Below are positions 49,376-58,076 of a stretch of DNA of 64,000 bases, piece after piece. Position 1 is the first letter of the stretch. Every line of letters begins with the position of its first letter. The notes beneath the pieces were generated by a model that worked only from the letters and a program-made list of their open reading frames with translations, was not told the origin of the DNA and searched no databases. Source of the DNA: an uncultured bacterium (GTDB taxonomy: Bacteria; Planctomycetota; Phycisphaerae; Phycisphaerales; SM1A02); contig CAIXJC010000042.1 in NCBI GenBank assembly GCA_903919715.1, forward strand, positions 1 to 64,000, in the 5' to 3' direction. The position numbers and the translations under genes are program-made.

Positions 49376-50487
49376 CAAACATCGACCCAAATCTATCTCA
49401 ACCAGAATCAAACGATCCGAACGAGCTCCCACAAGATCGATTCGTGGATGCGCTTCTCGCCCACAAGTTCAGCGAAACGCGCGAGTCCATGGATGCTCGG
49501 ATCGATCGCGTGCTGCGTTCGATTCATGCGAAACCGAGTCGCGCGCACTCCATTCGGTCGTGGCACTGGTGGGCGATCCCACTCGCGGCGCTCATCGCGA
49601 TATCCATCTTGTTTATGCCAACGAGCAGTTCAGCGTCCGCAGTCGTGCAATCCGCTGCGAGGGTCGCTCGCAAAAGTGTTGATCGACAGTACCAAGTCAT
49701 TCTGATTCCAAAAGGTCGGCGCGTGAGCGATCAACCGCCACCAATTTTTGCGACTTTGGATGTGCGCGATTCTCAGCACATGCGAATTGAGATTCATTTC
49801 CAAGGAGGTCGTACCGAAATTCATGGGCGCGACGGCGACACTTCGTGGCAACAGCGCCCCGATGGATCTGCGATCATTTCTGATCGGAATATTCCGTGGC
49901 CCCGCTGGGTCGAAACTCCTGACGGATCGCTTCTCGTCGATTCGATGGCTGAGATGTTGAAAGATCTCGATGATTCGTACGACATCGCAAAGGTCGATGA
50001 TGCACAGGCGTGTGGTCGATCAGGGCTCTTGCAAATTCGTGCAAGCCGACAAGAAATCGAGTCAGTAGTCGCGAGCCAATCCGATGAAAAACTCCACCGA
50101 AACCCTGCTGAGCGAATCGAGATGTGCATCGACCCAGCGACGAATGAAGTCATTCGGCTTGAAATGTTTTTCCCAGTGCAAAGTGGTCCAGGTCCAAGCG
50201 ATCAGCATGGTCCACCGCCGCCACCAATGGGAGAGCGAGGTTCGCCGCCACCAATGGGAGAGCGAGGTTCGCCGCCACCAATGGGCGAGCGAGGTTCGCC
50301 GCCACCAATGGGAGAGCGAGGTTCGCGACCACCAATGGGAGAGCGAGGTTCGCCACGAGGTGGTGGACCCCACGGTCCGCTCGGACCACCGCAGTCGATC
50401 AGCTTTGAAAGAACCGAGACAACCTCGTTCCCAAGCGATTGGTTTAAGGCTCCTGCTCATGCGGTCGAAGCAGATCCCACGCAATAA
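49372..50487 (+). CDS. Single-pass membrane protein with PPPMGERGS repeats, probable sigma-factor partner
   Basis: This 371-residue protein starts inside the stop of the sigma gene, the usual place of an anti-sigma factor. The N-terminal 70 residues are cytoplasmic and charged (FVDALLAHKFSETRESMDARIDRVL), followed by a membrane helix (WWAIPLAALIAISILFM). The extracytoplasmic domain (about 100-280) is beta-rich and resembles a LolA/RseB-like sensor in style, for example EIHGRDGDTSWQQRPDG. Five copies of a nine-residue Pro/Met/Gly/Glu/Arg/Ser unit follow, then a Gly/Pro linker. A negative regulator role is inferred from position; no zinc-binding anti-sigma motif was seen. Confidence 0.65.
   Translation: MTNIDPNLSQPESNDPNELPQDRFVDALLAHKFSETRESMDARIDRVLRSIHAKPSRAHSIRSWHWWAIPLAALIAISILFMPTSSSASAVVQSAARVARKSVDRQYQVILIPKGRRVSDQPPPIFATLDVRDSQHMRIEIHFQGGRTEIHGRDGDTSWQQRPDGSAIISDRNIPWPRWVETPDGSLLVDSMAEMLKDLDDSYDIAKVDDAQACGRSGLLQIRASRQEIESVVASQSDEKLHRNPAERIEMCIDPATNEVIRLEMFFPVQSGPGPSDQHGPPPPPMGERGSPPPMGERGSPPPMGERGSPPPMGERGSRPPMGERGSPRGGGPHGPLGPPQSISFERTETTSFPSDWFKAPAHAVEADPTQ
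50218..50352 (+). repeat. 27-bp tandem repeat, five copies
   Basis: The unit CCGCCACCAATGGGAGAGCG plus AGGTTCG occurs at 50218, 50245, 50272, 50299 and 50326, nearly identical (one copy has GGGCGAG, the last begins CGA). Each encodes PPPMGERGS, the last RPPMGERGS. In-frame copy-number change would lengthen or shorten the linker. Confidence 0.93.
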
Positions 50488-50511
50488 GGCGGGTCATGTA
50501 AACATAGTGGC

Positions 50512-51249
50512 GTGCCGACCCTCTTCGTAGTGATCCCCGTCTTTAATGAGCCACAAACGCTCAACGAGTGCGTCAAGCGAGTCTTAGGTGTTGTGCTAAA
50601 AAAATCATGGACAATCCATGTCGTCCTCGTCGACGACGGATCAGATGCAGTCACTCGGCTCGCTGCAGAACAACTCACTGAGAAATTTCCAACCTCGCTG
50701 ACGCTCTTGCGACACACAGACAACCGTGGCAAAGGTGCGGCACTCCAAACTGGATTCTCTCATGTCGTCGTTGAGTCCAAAGACGATCTCGACGCCATGA
50801 TCATTCAGGATGCGGATTTGGAATATGACCCGAATGATTTCGTGCAGCTCATTGATGCGCTTGAATCGTGTGGTCCAAACTGCGCGGTCTTTGGAAATCG
50901 GTGGCACGGTGGATCAGTGGAGACGGGCATGAAAGCATGGCTGCATATGCGCGCCAATCGGCTGCTCACGATCTCGAGCAATCTCGCAACGGGACTGCGA
51001 ATCAGCGATATGGAGTGTTGCTATAAAATTATTCCCCTGCCAATCTTGAAAAGGATCCTCCCCGCCCTGACGGAAAATCGTTTCGGGATCGAGCCTCAAA
51101 TCGCTGCTGCCCTGGCAAGAGCCAGAGCCTATGTCGCGGAAGTCCCTGTTTCCTATGTGCCTCGGACCTTCAAGGCGGGCAAGAAAATTGGCCCGATCGA
51201 CGGGCTACGCGCTTTTTGGGTCATCCTTCAATCAAAATTCCACTTCTGA
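50512..51249 (+). CDS. GT2-family glycosyltransferase (dolichyl-phosphate mannose synthase-like)
   Basis: This 245-residue GT-A fold enzyme has the opening LFVVIPVFNEPQTLNECV, donor motif VVLVDDGSDAV, metal motif MIIQDADLEYDPND (DxD-type) and GLRISDMECCYKIIP, which together resemble bacterial polyprenyl-phosphate glycosyltransferases and cell-wall teichoate-type GT2 proteins. It lacks a long membrane tail. It begins with GTG 24 bases after the sigma-partner gene, so it may belong to the same operon. The acceptor is unknown. Confidence 0.85.
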   Translation: MPTLFVVIPVFNEPQTLNECVKRVLGVVLKKSWTIHVVLVDDGSDAVTRLAAEQLTEKFPTSLTLLRHTDNRGKGAALQTGFSHVVVESKDDLDAMIIQDADLEYDPNDFVQLIDALESCGPNCAVFGNRWHGGSVETGMKAWLHMRANRLLTISSNLATGLRISDMECCYKIIPLPILKRILPALTENRFGIEPQIAAALARARAYVAEVPVSYVPRTFKAGKKIGPIDGLRAFWVILQSKFHF

Positions 51250-51307
51250 ATTGACGGAAAGCCACAGATTCACTTGGAATAATCCAAATCTGAGTTATCG
51301 TTCAGCG

Positions 51308-52330
51308 ATGAAACTCATTCCGCTGGCTCTCGTCACATTCATCGCTCCCTGCGCAATGGCAAGTTCGTTCGACTTCCACTTCCTTCCGGTAAGTACGGCG
51401 CACCAGACGATCTCCATCTTGTATCCGCTCGCTGGAACATTCATCGGCGACTATGACGCGACGACCAACCCAGCGGGAACGCGGACGTTGCCTGGATACT
51501 TCGGCGGTTCGGGCAATCAGCCGATCCCTTACTCATCGACATTGAGACTCGGTGATGTGATTGATTCCAATCCGCTTGGAACATTCCAGCTCACGGTGAA
51601 TGCTGGAGGCACATGCACGATCACGAATTTCACGACTGACCTCGTCAACGAAAACCCGGGAACCGTCACCATCGATATGTTGTTCAGCTATACGAGTTTC
51701 CATACCGTCGCACCCTCTTCAGTTTTCCCATCTGTTGGATCAATCACGATTCCAATCGCAACCGGTGCCGTCAAAGTTGCCACCGCAGTTCAAACTGGAC
51801 CCGCAATCGGCGCACTGGTTGAAACAGCTCCCAACACTTACACAATTTCGATTCCTGTCCCAGTTTCGGTTCTTGTAACAGGAAGCGCGGGAGGTCAACC
51901 ATTTGGTGGAGATCCAATGCCCGCGGTTCTTGCGTTCACTGGAACCTTGACCATCAATGGTTCGACAGCGACATTCATCTCATCCGCGGCATCGACCGAT
52001 CCGATCGGTCCATTAACCGCTCCGCCGGCACTCGTGAATCAACCGCTTGCGATTCCGACTGTCATCCCCTCGGGATCGACAGCCAATCTCCTTCTCTCTG
52101 GAACTTTTTCTGAGGGCAATGGAACGTCGGTCTTCAACATTTCTGTGAATGCGGCAGGAACACCTTCGCCCGTCCTAGGCGATCTCAACGGCGACGGGCA
52201 CGTCGATGGCGTCGACTTATCAATACTCCTTTCCGCGTGGGGAACTGCGAATTCCGTTGCAGACATCAATCATGACGGAAACGTCTCGGGCGCCGATCTC
52301 GCCGCACTCCTAAGTAATTGGGGGAACTGA
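51308..52330 (+). CDS. Secreted protein with dockerin-like tail, function unknown
   Basis: This 340-residue protein has the signal peptide MKLIPLALVTFIAPCAMA. The mature part is a Thr/Ser/Val-rich beta protein with no recognised catalytic motif, organised as repeated strands (GTITIPIATGAV style). The C-terminal 60 residues are two calcium-loop/helix units (DLNGDGHVDGVDLSILLSAWG and DINHDGNVSGADLAALLSNWG) ending GN. The start is 51308 because the upstream in-frame codons overlap the glycosyltransferase. It is probably a surface adhesin or matrix component. Confidence 0.75.
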   Translation: MKLIPLALVTFIAPCAMASSFDFHFLPVSTAHQTISILYPLAGTFIGDYDATTNPAGTRTLPGYFGGSGNQPIPYSSTLRLGDVIDSNPLGTFQLTVNAGGTCTITNFTTDLVNENPGTVTIDMLFSYTSFHTVAPSSVFPSVGSITIPIATGAVKVATAVQTGPAIGALVETAPNTYTISIPVPVSVLVTGSAGGQPFGGDPMPAVLAFTGTLTINGSTATFISSAASTDPIGPLTAPPALVNQPLAIPTVIPSGSTANLLLSGTFSEGNGTSVFNISVNAAGTPSPVLGDLNGDGHVDGVDLSILLSAWGTANSVADINHDGNVSGADLAALLSNWGN

Positions 52331-52388
52331 CCAGTATTGCTGTCCCCCACAGGATCTTCGTTCCAATGAGAAGCGAGGATATTGAACG

Positions 52389-53525
52389 ATGAACCTTTCA
52401 AACAAACTGTCAATTCTCTGCGCACTCGCCGTCACCGCCATCGCTCCTGCGCAGTCTATTTTTCCGACCGTGGTTCCGTGGAAAATTAATACGACAGGTC
52501 AGACTGGCTTTCAGGGATTCGCCGCGGATGTTCAATCAGTTCGTTATGGCGCGACCTATGTCTATGTCGCTGCGAGTGGAATCCCTTCATACTCAATCGG
52601 ACCGTGGCCGAATAATCCTGGCTCGCCGACTGTGCAGAATTGGTCGTTTCGTTTACCGCGAACGCCCGTGTTTGCGACAACACCAACTGCTGTTGGTGGC
52701 GGACACATCGGCGTGTACATCAACGGCGTCCCATTCTTCAATCCTGGCGATGCTCGTTCGTATAACAATTTGAACATCTGGCATCAGAATGCGATGTTCT
52801 TTGAGGTCCTTGGATTCGATTCTGCGCTTGGTCATCCCGCTGGCACTGAGTATCACCATCATCAGCGAACACCACAACTTCCTGGTGGCGACCCCGTGCA
52901 CCACGCTCCAATTCTCGCATACGCATTCGACGGATTCCCCGTCTATGGACCTTTCGGTTATGCCAACGCTGACGGCACTGGCGGAATCGTCAAAGTCACT
53001 TCGAGTTACCGAACACGAAGTATCACCCAGCGAACAACGTTGCCAAACGGAACTCAGCTCACTGCGGCTCAATACGGTCCACCAGTTTCAACGACCTATC
53101 CAATTGGTTGCTACATCGAAGACTTTGAATTTGTCGCTGGTCTTGGAATGTTGGATTCGAGCAATGCCCGATTCTGCGTCACTCCCGATTATCCCAACGG
53201 GACATATGCATACTTCGCTCCGATCGACCAGAATGGATTAAGCGTCTACCCATACATGATTGGCCCGACGTATCGCGGTGTTCTCGTGACTGGAAACACG
53301 GGTCCAGGCGCTGGCCACAACGTTCCAACTGAAACCGTTGTGACTTTCTGCTGCACTCCATGTGCGGCAGACTTAGACCTCAACCGCACTGTCGATGGAG
53401 CGGATCTTGCGAGCCTTCTATCGCGGTGGGGCGATGGCGGTGGACTGGGCGACATCAATCGCGACGGAATTGTCGATGCTGCGGACATGACCGCACTGCT
53501 CGCTGCTTGGGGAAATTGCTCCTAA
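52389..53525 (+). CDS. YHYH-domain secreted protein with dockerin-like tail
   Basis: A 378-residue protein. The signal peptide ends near APAQS. The central YHYH-type domain shows NIWHQNAMFFEVLGFDSALGHPAGTEYHHHQ, PILAYAFDGFPVYGPFGY and a late LDSSNARFCVTPDYPNGTYAYF, the order of blocks in the YHYH family, which contains many histidines likely to bind a metal such as copper. The function is not firmly known. The C-terminus is dockerin-like (DLNRTVDGADLASLLSRWG and DINRDGIVDAADMTALLAAWG) and closes GNCS. It directly follows the dockerin gene at 51308 and precedes the cytochrome/FGE fusion by 21 bases. Confidence 0.85.
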   Translation: MNLSNKLSILCALAVTAIAPAQSIFPTVVPWKINTTGQTGFQGFAADVQSVRYGATYVYVAASGIPSYSIGPWPNNPGSPTVQNWSFRLPRTPVFATTPTAVGGGHIGVYINGVPFFNPGDARSYNNLNIWHQNAMFFEVLGFDSALGHPAGTEYHHHQRTPQLPGGDPVHHAPILAYAFDGFPVYGPFGYANADGTGGIVKVTSSYRTRSITQRTTLPNGTQLTAAQYGPPVSTTYPIGCYIEDFEFVAGLGMLDSSNARFCVTPDYPNGTYAYFAPIDQNGLSVYPYMIGPTYRGVLVTGNTGPGAGHNVPTETVVTFCCTPCAADLDLNRTVDGADLASLLSRWGDGGGLGDINRDGIVDAADMTALLAAWGNCS

Positions 53526-53546
53526 AGAACCCAAGGCGGCTGTAGT

Positions 53547-55505
53547 TTGCCAGTGTTGACACAACACCCGTTCAATCTGTTTGTTTTTTCTTTGATCTGC
53601 TGCCTGACGAATTCGTTCGCGGTCGCCAAAGCCATGGCAGAAGAACCGTGCGACGTTGTCCGCAATGTCATTGCAGCGAATTGCATTCAATGTCATGCGG
53701 GCCAAGGCCCTGGACCCTTTCCACTCGTGACAGATGGCGACCTCGTACGACATGGCCCAACGATGGTGGCCGCTGTCGAATCTGGATTGATGCCGCCGTG
53801 GCTTCCCACTGGAGCACGCGGCGTTTTTCGCGATGACTGCAGACTGAGCCCCAGCGAGATTGCCGCATTTTCGCAGTGGAAAACGATGGGCTTTCCACTT
53901 GGAATCCCAGCGAAGAAAAATGCGGATGCCGCGGCAGTTGTGTCGGTGATTGCTTCGCCGATCTCAATCGATGTCGCTCGCGATTGGATTCCAAGCCCTG
54001 AAGATCCCGAAGCACTTCGCTCTTTCGCCACAGCGCTTCAGAACACAATACCGCTTCGCGTTCGAGGATGGAAAGTGATCCGCGACACGCCGACGCTTGT
54101 GGTGCGATACAACCTGCTCCTGTGCGATGGACCCGAAGCGATCGCACTTGATCAGTCCGATCCTGGCCCCGGTTTTTTTGGGAATGGAGATCGTCAAAAC
54201 AAAACGAGTGGTGCCAGTGGCGCAATCGGCATTGATGGAACCTTCCAACTTCCCGAAGGATTTGCATTCGCCGTCCCCATCAACGCTGCGCTCGTCGCCG
54301 AAGCGCTCTCGAGCGGTCGCGGACGACCAGAATCTGCAGGGGCAGTATTCCAAGCAATACCAGCAGCATCAAACGACCGCGTTGTCCAAAGTTTTCCCGT
54401 CATCCCTGATCGAAGCGCGCCTGCCCTGCGATCCAATCAACTCGTCTCGGTAACCACCGAACCATTAAGCGCACCGCTTGATCTCGTTGGCGTTGTGATT
54501 CGCCCCGACATGCGCGCAAGGAGCATCATGCTCCATGTCATTTCAGAATCAGGTACGGAGTCATCATTGATTGACATCCCCCGCTACTTGCCAAGCCTCG
54601 ACCGCGGATATGTACTTCAAAAACCGTTGACGCTTCAGGTGGGCGACCGCATTCGATTCGTCGTGCGGTACGACGATGATCCGAGGGCTCGCCGCTCAGC
54701 GCCCGTCGCAGTCCTCTTGGTTTCACAACCGCTTGCAGATGATCATGCACCTATCTCTGAAAGAGAGACGATCGCTGCTCATTTGAGTTTCACCCTCGGT
54801 GTTGCGGCGAAAGATCTTGGGATCGACTTGCTCTCAAGTGGACCTGACTGCCAATACCTCTTGGGGAAAACAGAGATCACGCAGCGACAGTTCATGGCAG
54901 TCCTCAAACGCAATCCGTCGGCATTCTCACAGACCCAACCGAATCTCGACCGTCCTGCGGATTCGATCACATGGTTTGATGCTGCGGAGTTCTGCAATGC
55001 GCTTTCACATATCGAAGGACTGCCGCCTCGATACATACTGCATGGAATCGAACGTGAATCGGATGGATGCATCACGAGCGCACGTGTTGAAATCACGACG
55101 AGTCACGGATACCGATTGCCACGCGAATCCGAATGGCTTCGAACTGCGTGTTCAGACAAGTCGAAATCTCCTGATGAACATGGAGATGCGGTAGTTCTGG
55201 AAACAACGGCATGGTTGAGTCCGTGGGCAAACAATATTTCCCACCCAGTTGCGACAAAAGCACCGAATGCTTCTGGCTTTTATGACCTCGTTGGCAACGT
55301 TTGGGAATGGTGCGAGGACGCATGGATCGACTCAGAGAGTCGCGGACCAACGGCTCGTGTTGTGCGAGGCGGTGCGTGGTGCGATGGAATCGCCGCAGCG
55401 AACTGCGAATTCCGAAGCGGCATTGCGGCTGGAACTCGAAACTCGCCATTTGGATTTCGAATTGCGGTCGACACACCTGCATCGACGTCGACTCCGCAGC
55501 CATAA
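53547..55505 (+). CDS. Fusion of cytochrome c/monooxygenase-like module and formylglycine-generating-enzyme (FGE)-like domain
   Basis: A 652-residue protein. After an N-terminal export segment, CIQCHAGQGPGPFPL is a single heme-c-like CxxCH site, followed by MPPWLPTG and SPSEIAAFSQWKTMGFP, blocks found at the front of planctomycete copper-ascorbate-type monooxygenases. The central 300 residues are beta-rich and may be the remaining copper-type domain. The C-terminal 220 residues are FGE/sulfatase-modifying-factor-like: KTEITQRQFMAVLKRNPSAF, ITWFDAAEFCNAL, GYRLPRESEW, LVGNVWEWCEDAW, RVVRGGAWCD and SPFGFRIAV. Starts TTG 53547 or GTG 53553 are both possible. It lies 21 bases after the YHYH gene; a shared copper role is speculative. 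Confidence 0.75.
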   Translation: MPVLTQHPFNLFVFSLICCLTNSFAVAKAMAEEPCDVVRNVIAANCIQCHAGQGPGPFPLVTDGDLVRHGPTMVAAVESGLMPPWLPTGARGVFRDDCRLSPSEIAAFSQWKTMGFPLGIPAKKNADAAAVVSVIASPISIDVARDWIPSPEDPEALRSFATALQNTIPLRVRGWKVIRDTPTLVVRYNLLLCDGPEAIALDQSDPGPGFFGNGDRQNKTSGASGAIGIDGTFQLPEGFAFAVPINAALVAEALSSGRGRPESAGAVFQAIPAASNDRVVQSFPVIPDRSAPALRSNQLVSVTTEPLSAPLDLVGVVIRPDMRARSIMLHVISESGTESSLIDIPRYLPSLDRGYVLQKPLTLQVGDRIRFVVRYDDDPRARRSAPVAVLLVSQPLADDHAPISERETIAAHLSFTLGVAAKDLGIDLLSSGPDCQYLLGKTEITQRQFMAVLKRNPSAFSQTQPNLDRPADSITWFDAAEFCNALSHIEGLPPRYILHGIERESDGCITSARVEITTSHGYRLPRESEWLRTACSDKSKSPDEHGDAVVLETTAWLSPWANNISHPVATKAPNASGFYDLVGNVWEWCEDAWIDSESRGPTARVVRGGAWCDGIAAANCEFRSGIAAGTRNSPFGFRIAVDTPASTSTPQP

Positions 55506-55541
55506 CTCACCACTCCAAGCCGTTTCGCTACTCTCGCCCAA

Positions 55542-56543
55542 GTGCTGCGGACCTTTTTCCCAAACTTTCATCAAGGCGTTGCGACAAAGATCGAGCGCGA
55601 AAAACTTTGCCGCCTCGGAATCGTCGATCGAACGAACCAAGACTTGCTTGCTTGGCGGCGTAGCGCACTCTGGACCGCTGTCGGAGCACTGTGCCTTTCA
55701 GGTGCGCTCAACTTTTTTGCTCACGCTGAAGAATGGAACGCTGGACTGCTCTTCAGCGATTTCGGTCACAAGGCGCGCATCATCCTGCCCTTGATCGTGA
55801 CTGCGATTGCGATTGTGACAACCACACTCGCTGGCGTGGCTTGGACTGGTCTCTTGCGCTGGCGAAGCGTGATGTTGAGCGGAGCCTTGGTCTACCTCTC
55901 AGCTCCGTTTCTTCTCTCCATGTTCCCATCACACTTGATGCTCAAGTTGGATAATCAGTTGACGGAATTGGATTATGCCCTCCTGATCGGAACGTCGTTG
56001 CTTGTCCCCGTGTACTCGCTGCTTGCGGGACTTTTTCGCGGCGCACGCGTCGTGAAGGACGCGATGCCTCAGACTTCAGGCGCTGGCCTTGTTGTCTTGT
56101 TACTCGTACCAATCAATTTGGCTGCGATCGGATGCTTTGGATTGGTGACGCTACACCTCACAACTGGCTGGGCATTGCCACTCGCTTGCATCGGTGCTGT
56201 CGTTGCTCAATTGCCATACATCATTCGCGCTGGGACGGTCGTCTCGCCGCTTCGTCGAGATGAATATGACCGCCAGATGATTTCCGTGCGTTGGATTCGA
56301 CTGACTGGAATGGCGGTGATGACTGTAGGAATCGTATGGGCACTGCTGGCAACCACCGTACAAGGTCGGCCACTGCTGGGTTCTTCGGATCAGCAACCGT
56401 GGCTTTCGTGGAATCATCTCTTTCGAATCGCCGCGCATCTCTTGGCGAATTACCTCATTCTCCTTGCGGCATTCTGCGATCTGGTCGATCTCGCTGCGAT
56501 CCGATCGAATCGTGCTGTTGCGTCGCACTCCGATGTGATCTAG
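55542..56543 (+). CDS. Multi-pass membrane protein of unknown function
   Basis: This 333-residue protein has about eight hydrophobic segments (for example ALWTAVGALCLSGALNFF, IILPLIVTAIAIVTTTLAGVAW, MLSGALVYLSAPFLLSMF, GLVVLLLVPINLAAIGCFGLVTL). The short N-terminal cytosolic region includes KIEREKLCRLG. No family motif was recognised. The start codon is GTG at 55542. It is 14 bases upstream of the STAS gene and may be a membrane partner of that regulator. Confidence 0.6.
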   Translation: MLRTFFPNFHQGVATKIEREKLCRLGIVDRTNQDLLAWRRSALWTAVGALCLSGALNFFAHAEEWNAGLLFSDFGHKARIILPLIVTAIAIVTTTLAGVAWTGLLRWRSVMLSGALVYLSAPFLLSMFPSHLMLKLDNQLTELDYALLIGTSLLVPVYSLLAGLFRGARVVKDAMPQTSGAGLVVLLLVPINLAAIGCFGLVTLHLTTGWALPLACIGAVVAQLPYIIRAGTVVSPLRRDEYDRQMISVRWIRLTGMAVMTVGIVWALLATTVQGRPLLGSSDQQPWLSWNHLFRIAAHLLANYLILLAAFCDLVDLAAIRSNRAVASHSDVI

Positions 56544-56556
56544 CGTCAAGGCATCT

Positions 56557-56913
56557 ATGACGACAAACGAATCAGCACTCACGGTCGGCGAAAGTCAACG
56601 CGATGGAATCTGCGTCATTTCGATCGACGGTCGCCTCGATTCTCAAACGACAACGGGAGCGCAAAGTGTCTTCACTGAAGCAGCAAAGACGCACCCACGC
56701 ATTCTCCTTGATTGCGCTGGGACAACATTTCTCAGCAGTTCTGGATTGCGTGCGATCGTCATGACCCACCGATCAGCGTGCGACAACGGCGGACGGATCG
56801 CCGTGCATGTACCAAGCCCAGAAATCATGAAGACGATTCACATTTCTGGAATCCAGAAGATGGTTGCGATCCACTCCAACATGGCAGACGCGATTGCTGC
56901 ATTGAAGGCATGA
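56557..56913 (+). CDS. STAS-domain anti-sigma factor antagonist-like protein
   Basis: This 118-residue protein of the SpoIIAA/RsbV fold has ICVISIDGRLDSQTTTGAQ (first strand-helix), ILLDCAGTTFLSSSGLRAIVM with the phosphorylatable serine in FLSSSGL, and IHISGIQKMVAIH near the end, typical of STAS antagonists. It would bind and release an anti-sigma kinase when unphosphorylated, or act as a STAS sensor. No kinase or sigma gene is adjacent; the sigma factor at 48791 is eight kilobases away. Confidence 0.85.
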   Translation: MTTNESALTVGESQRDGICVISIDGRLDSQTTTGAQSVFTEAAKTHPRILLDCAGTTFLSSSGLRAIVMTHRSACDNGGRIAVHVPSPEIMKTIHISGIQKMVAIHSNMADAIAALKA

Positions 56914-56963
56914 GAATTCGCCGAAGAGATGCGGCAGTGAACACGACCCATCAAGCGAACTTC

Positions 56964-57395
56964 ATGAAAAACGCAACAACGTCCGCGATTGGTTTGATTC
57001 TGCTCGCAACAATGCTTTTCGTGGCGGGATGCGAAACAAAACCAATTGTAAAGAAGGCGACGCAAATTCCCGTCGCCAAGGATTCAACGCTCCCACTGCC
57101 AAAAATAACTGACCTTTGGGTCGGCCAGAATCTCGTCGTCGTGCTTCCCGCGAAAGCTGGTGCAGATGTTGTTTGGCGGGCTCAAACTCCACTGCCAGAC
57201 TTTCTTTCACTCGCAAGTGAGACAACTCAAACGTCGCTTGGGGGCGAGGCTGGAGCGCCCGACCAACAGGTTTTCAATTTCAGCGCGAAAAGTGCTGGCG
57301 ATGCAAGTCTCTCGTTCTTACTCGTTCGGCGATCGGCACTTGATTCGCCGCCACTCGAAATCAGGACAACGCGGCTGATTGTTACTCCGCGGTGA
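56964..57395 (+). CDS. Small lipoprotein, chagasin/I42-like fold suspected
   Basis: This 143-residue protein has the signal MKNATTSAIGLILLATMLFVAGC with a lipobox ending AGC. The mature part has ITDLWVGQNLVVVLPA, VVWRAQ, QVFNFSAKSAGDASLSFLLVRRS, an arrangement recalling I42 cysteine-protease inhibitors (chagasin type), with W and the R-R turn present, but the diagnostic loops are weak. A longer start at 56910 overlaps the STAS gene; 56964 is preferred because it begins the signal peptide. The function is otherwise unknown. Confidence 0.55.
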   Translation: MKNATTSAIGLILLATMLFVAGCETKPIVKKATQIPVAKDSTLPLPKITDLWVGQNLVVVLPAKAGADVVWRAQTPLPDFLSLASETTQTSLGGEAGAPDQQVFNFSAKSAGDASLSFLLVRRSALDSPPLEIRTTRLIVTPR

Positions 57396-57441
57396 AGTTC
57401 AGACCGAATCTACGAAAACAAGAACAGAGAGTACGAACCGA

Positions 57442-58047
57442 TCAGAATCCGATCGCGTTCTTTTCTCCCTGCTTCGTGATGGTCTTTTCACCTTCCCAAA
57501 CCAATCGGCCAGTCGCTGTGTTGGCCAAGGACATTTGAAAAATGTACGAAACCTGCTTCGTACTGCCTGCAGAAGTTGAGTTCTCCAAGATCTTTGCCGA
57601 GATGGTGAAGTCGGGAAGATCAACTGGAGTCTGCGACTGTCCCGCTAAAAAGCGTTTCGCCTCATAGGTCTCTTTCGCCATTGGATCCTCCACCTTGCCG
57701 CCAAGGCCGACGGCCTGCGTGACCTGGACTTTGCCAGTTTGCAGAAGTGAAATCCTGATTTTCTTCATCAACTGATCCGTGTCGAACTGATCGCTTGTGT
57801 CGTTTGTGACTCGAGAAATCGAAAGAGCAGCAGGCTGCCGTGATGCTTGCAAAAGCACGCCACTCTCAACCATGCTGGCTACAAGCGCTTCGCTCGCCTT
57901 TTCGAAATCTTGGATATTGACCTTGTTCATGCTGACAACAAGATCGGTTCCCTTGGAGTCGACGTATTGCGTGGGACGACAACCTTGTGTCACGAAGCAC
58001 GCAGAAAGTGCGAAGGTTGCGACGGCCATGTTTGTTTTATGTTTCAT
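57442..58047 (-). CDS. LpoB-like lipoprotein (penicillin-binding protein activator family)
   Basis: A 201-residue lipoprotein. The signal ends CFVTQGC with the lipidated Cys. The domain shows DLVVSMNKVNIQDFEKASEALVASMV, SISRVTNDTSDQFDTDQLMKKIRISLL and SYIFQMSLANTATGRLVWEGEKTITKQG, matching the LpoB/PenA-activator fold, which in Enterobacteria stimulates the bifunctional PBP1b. It is the last gene of a four-gene minus-strand operon; the start is set by GGAG seven bases upstream and the signal peptide. Whether a PBP1b-type target exists in this organism is unknown. Confidence 0.75.
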   Translation of the reverse strand: MKHKTNMAVATFALSACFVTQGCRPTQYVDSKGTDLVVSMNKVNIQDFEKASEALVASMVESGVLLQASRQPAALSISRVTNDTSDQFDTDQLMKKIRISLLQTGKVQVTQAVGLGGKVEDPMAKETYEAKRFLAGQSQTPVDLPDFTISAKILENSTSAGSTKQVSYIFQMSLANTATGRLVWEGEKTITKQGEKNAIGF

Positions 58048-58076
58048 TTTAAATCTCCAAAAGGAAGTCAGGGCGA

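Noticed and set aside
2-53525. Cellulosome-like system because of dockerin-like tails
   Set aside because: No cohesin, scaffoldin or cellulase was found; the tails occur on unrelated surface proteins.
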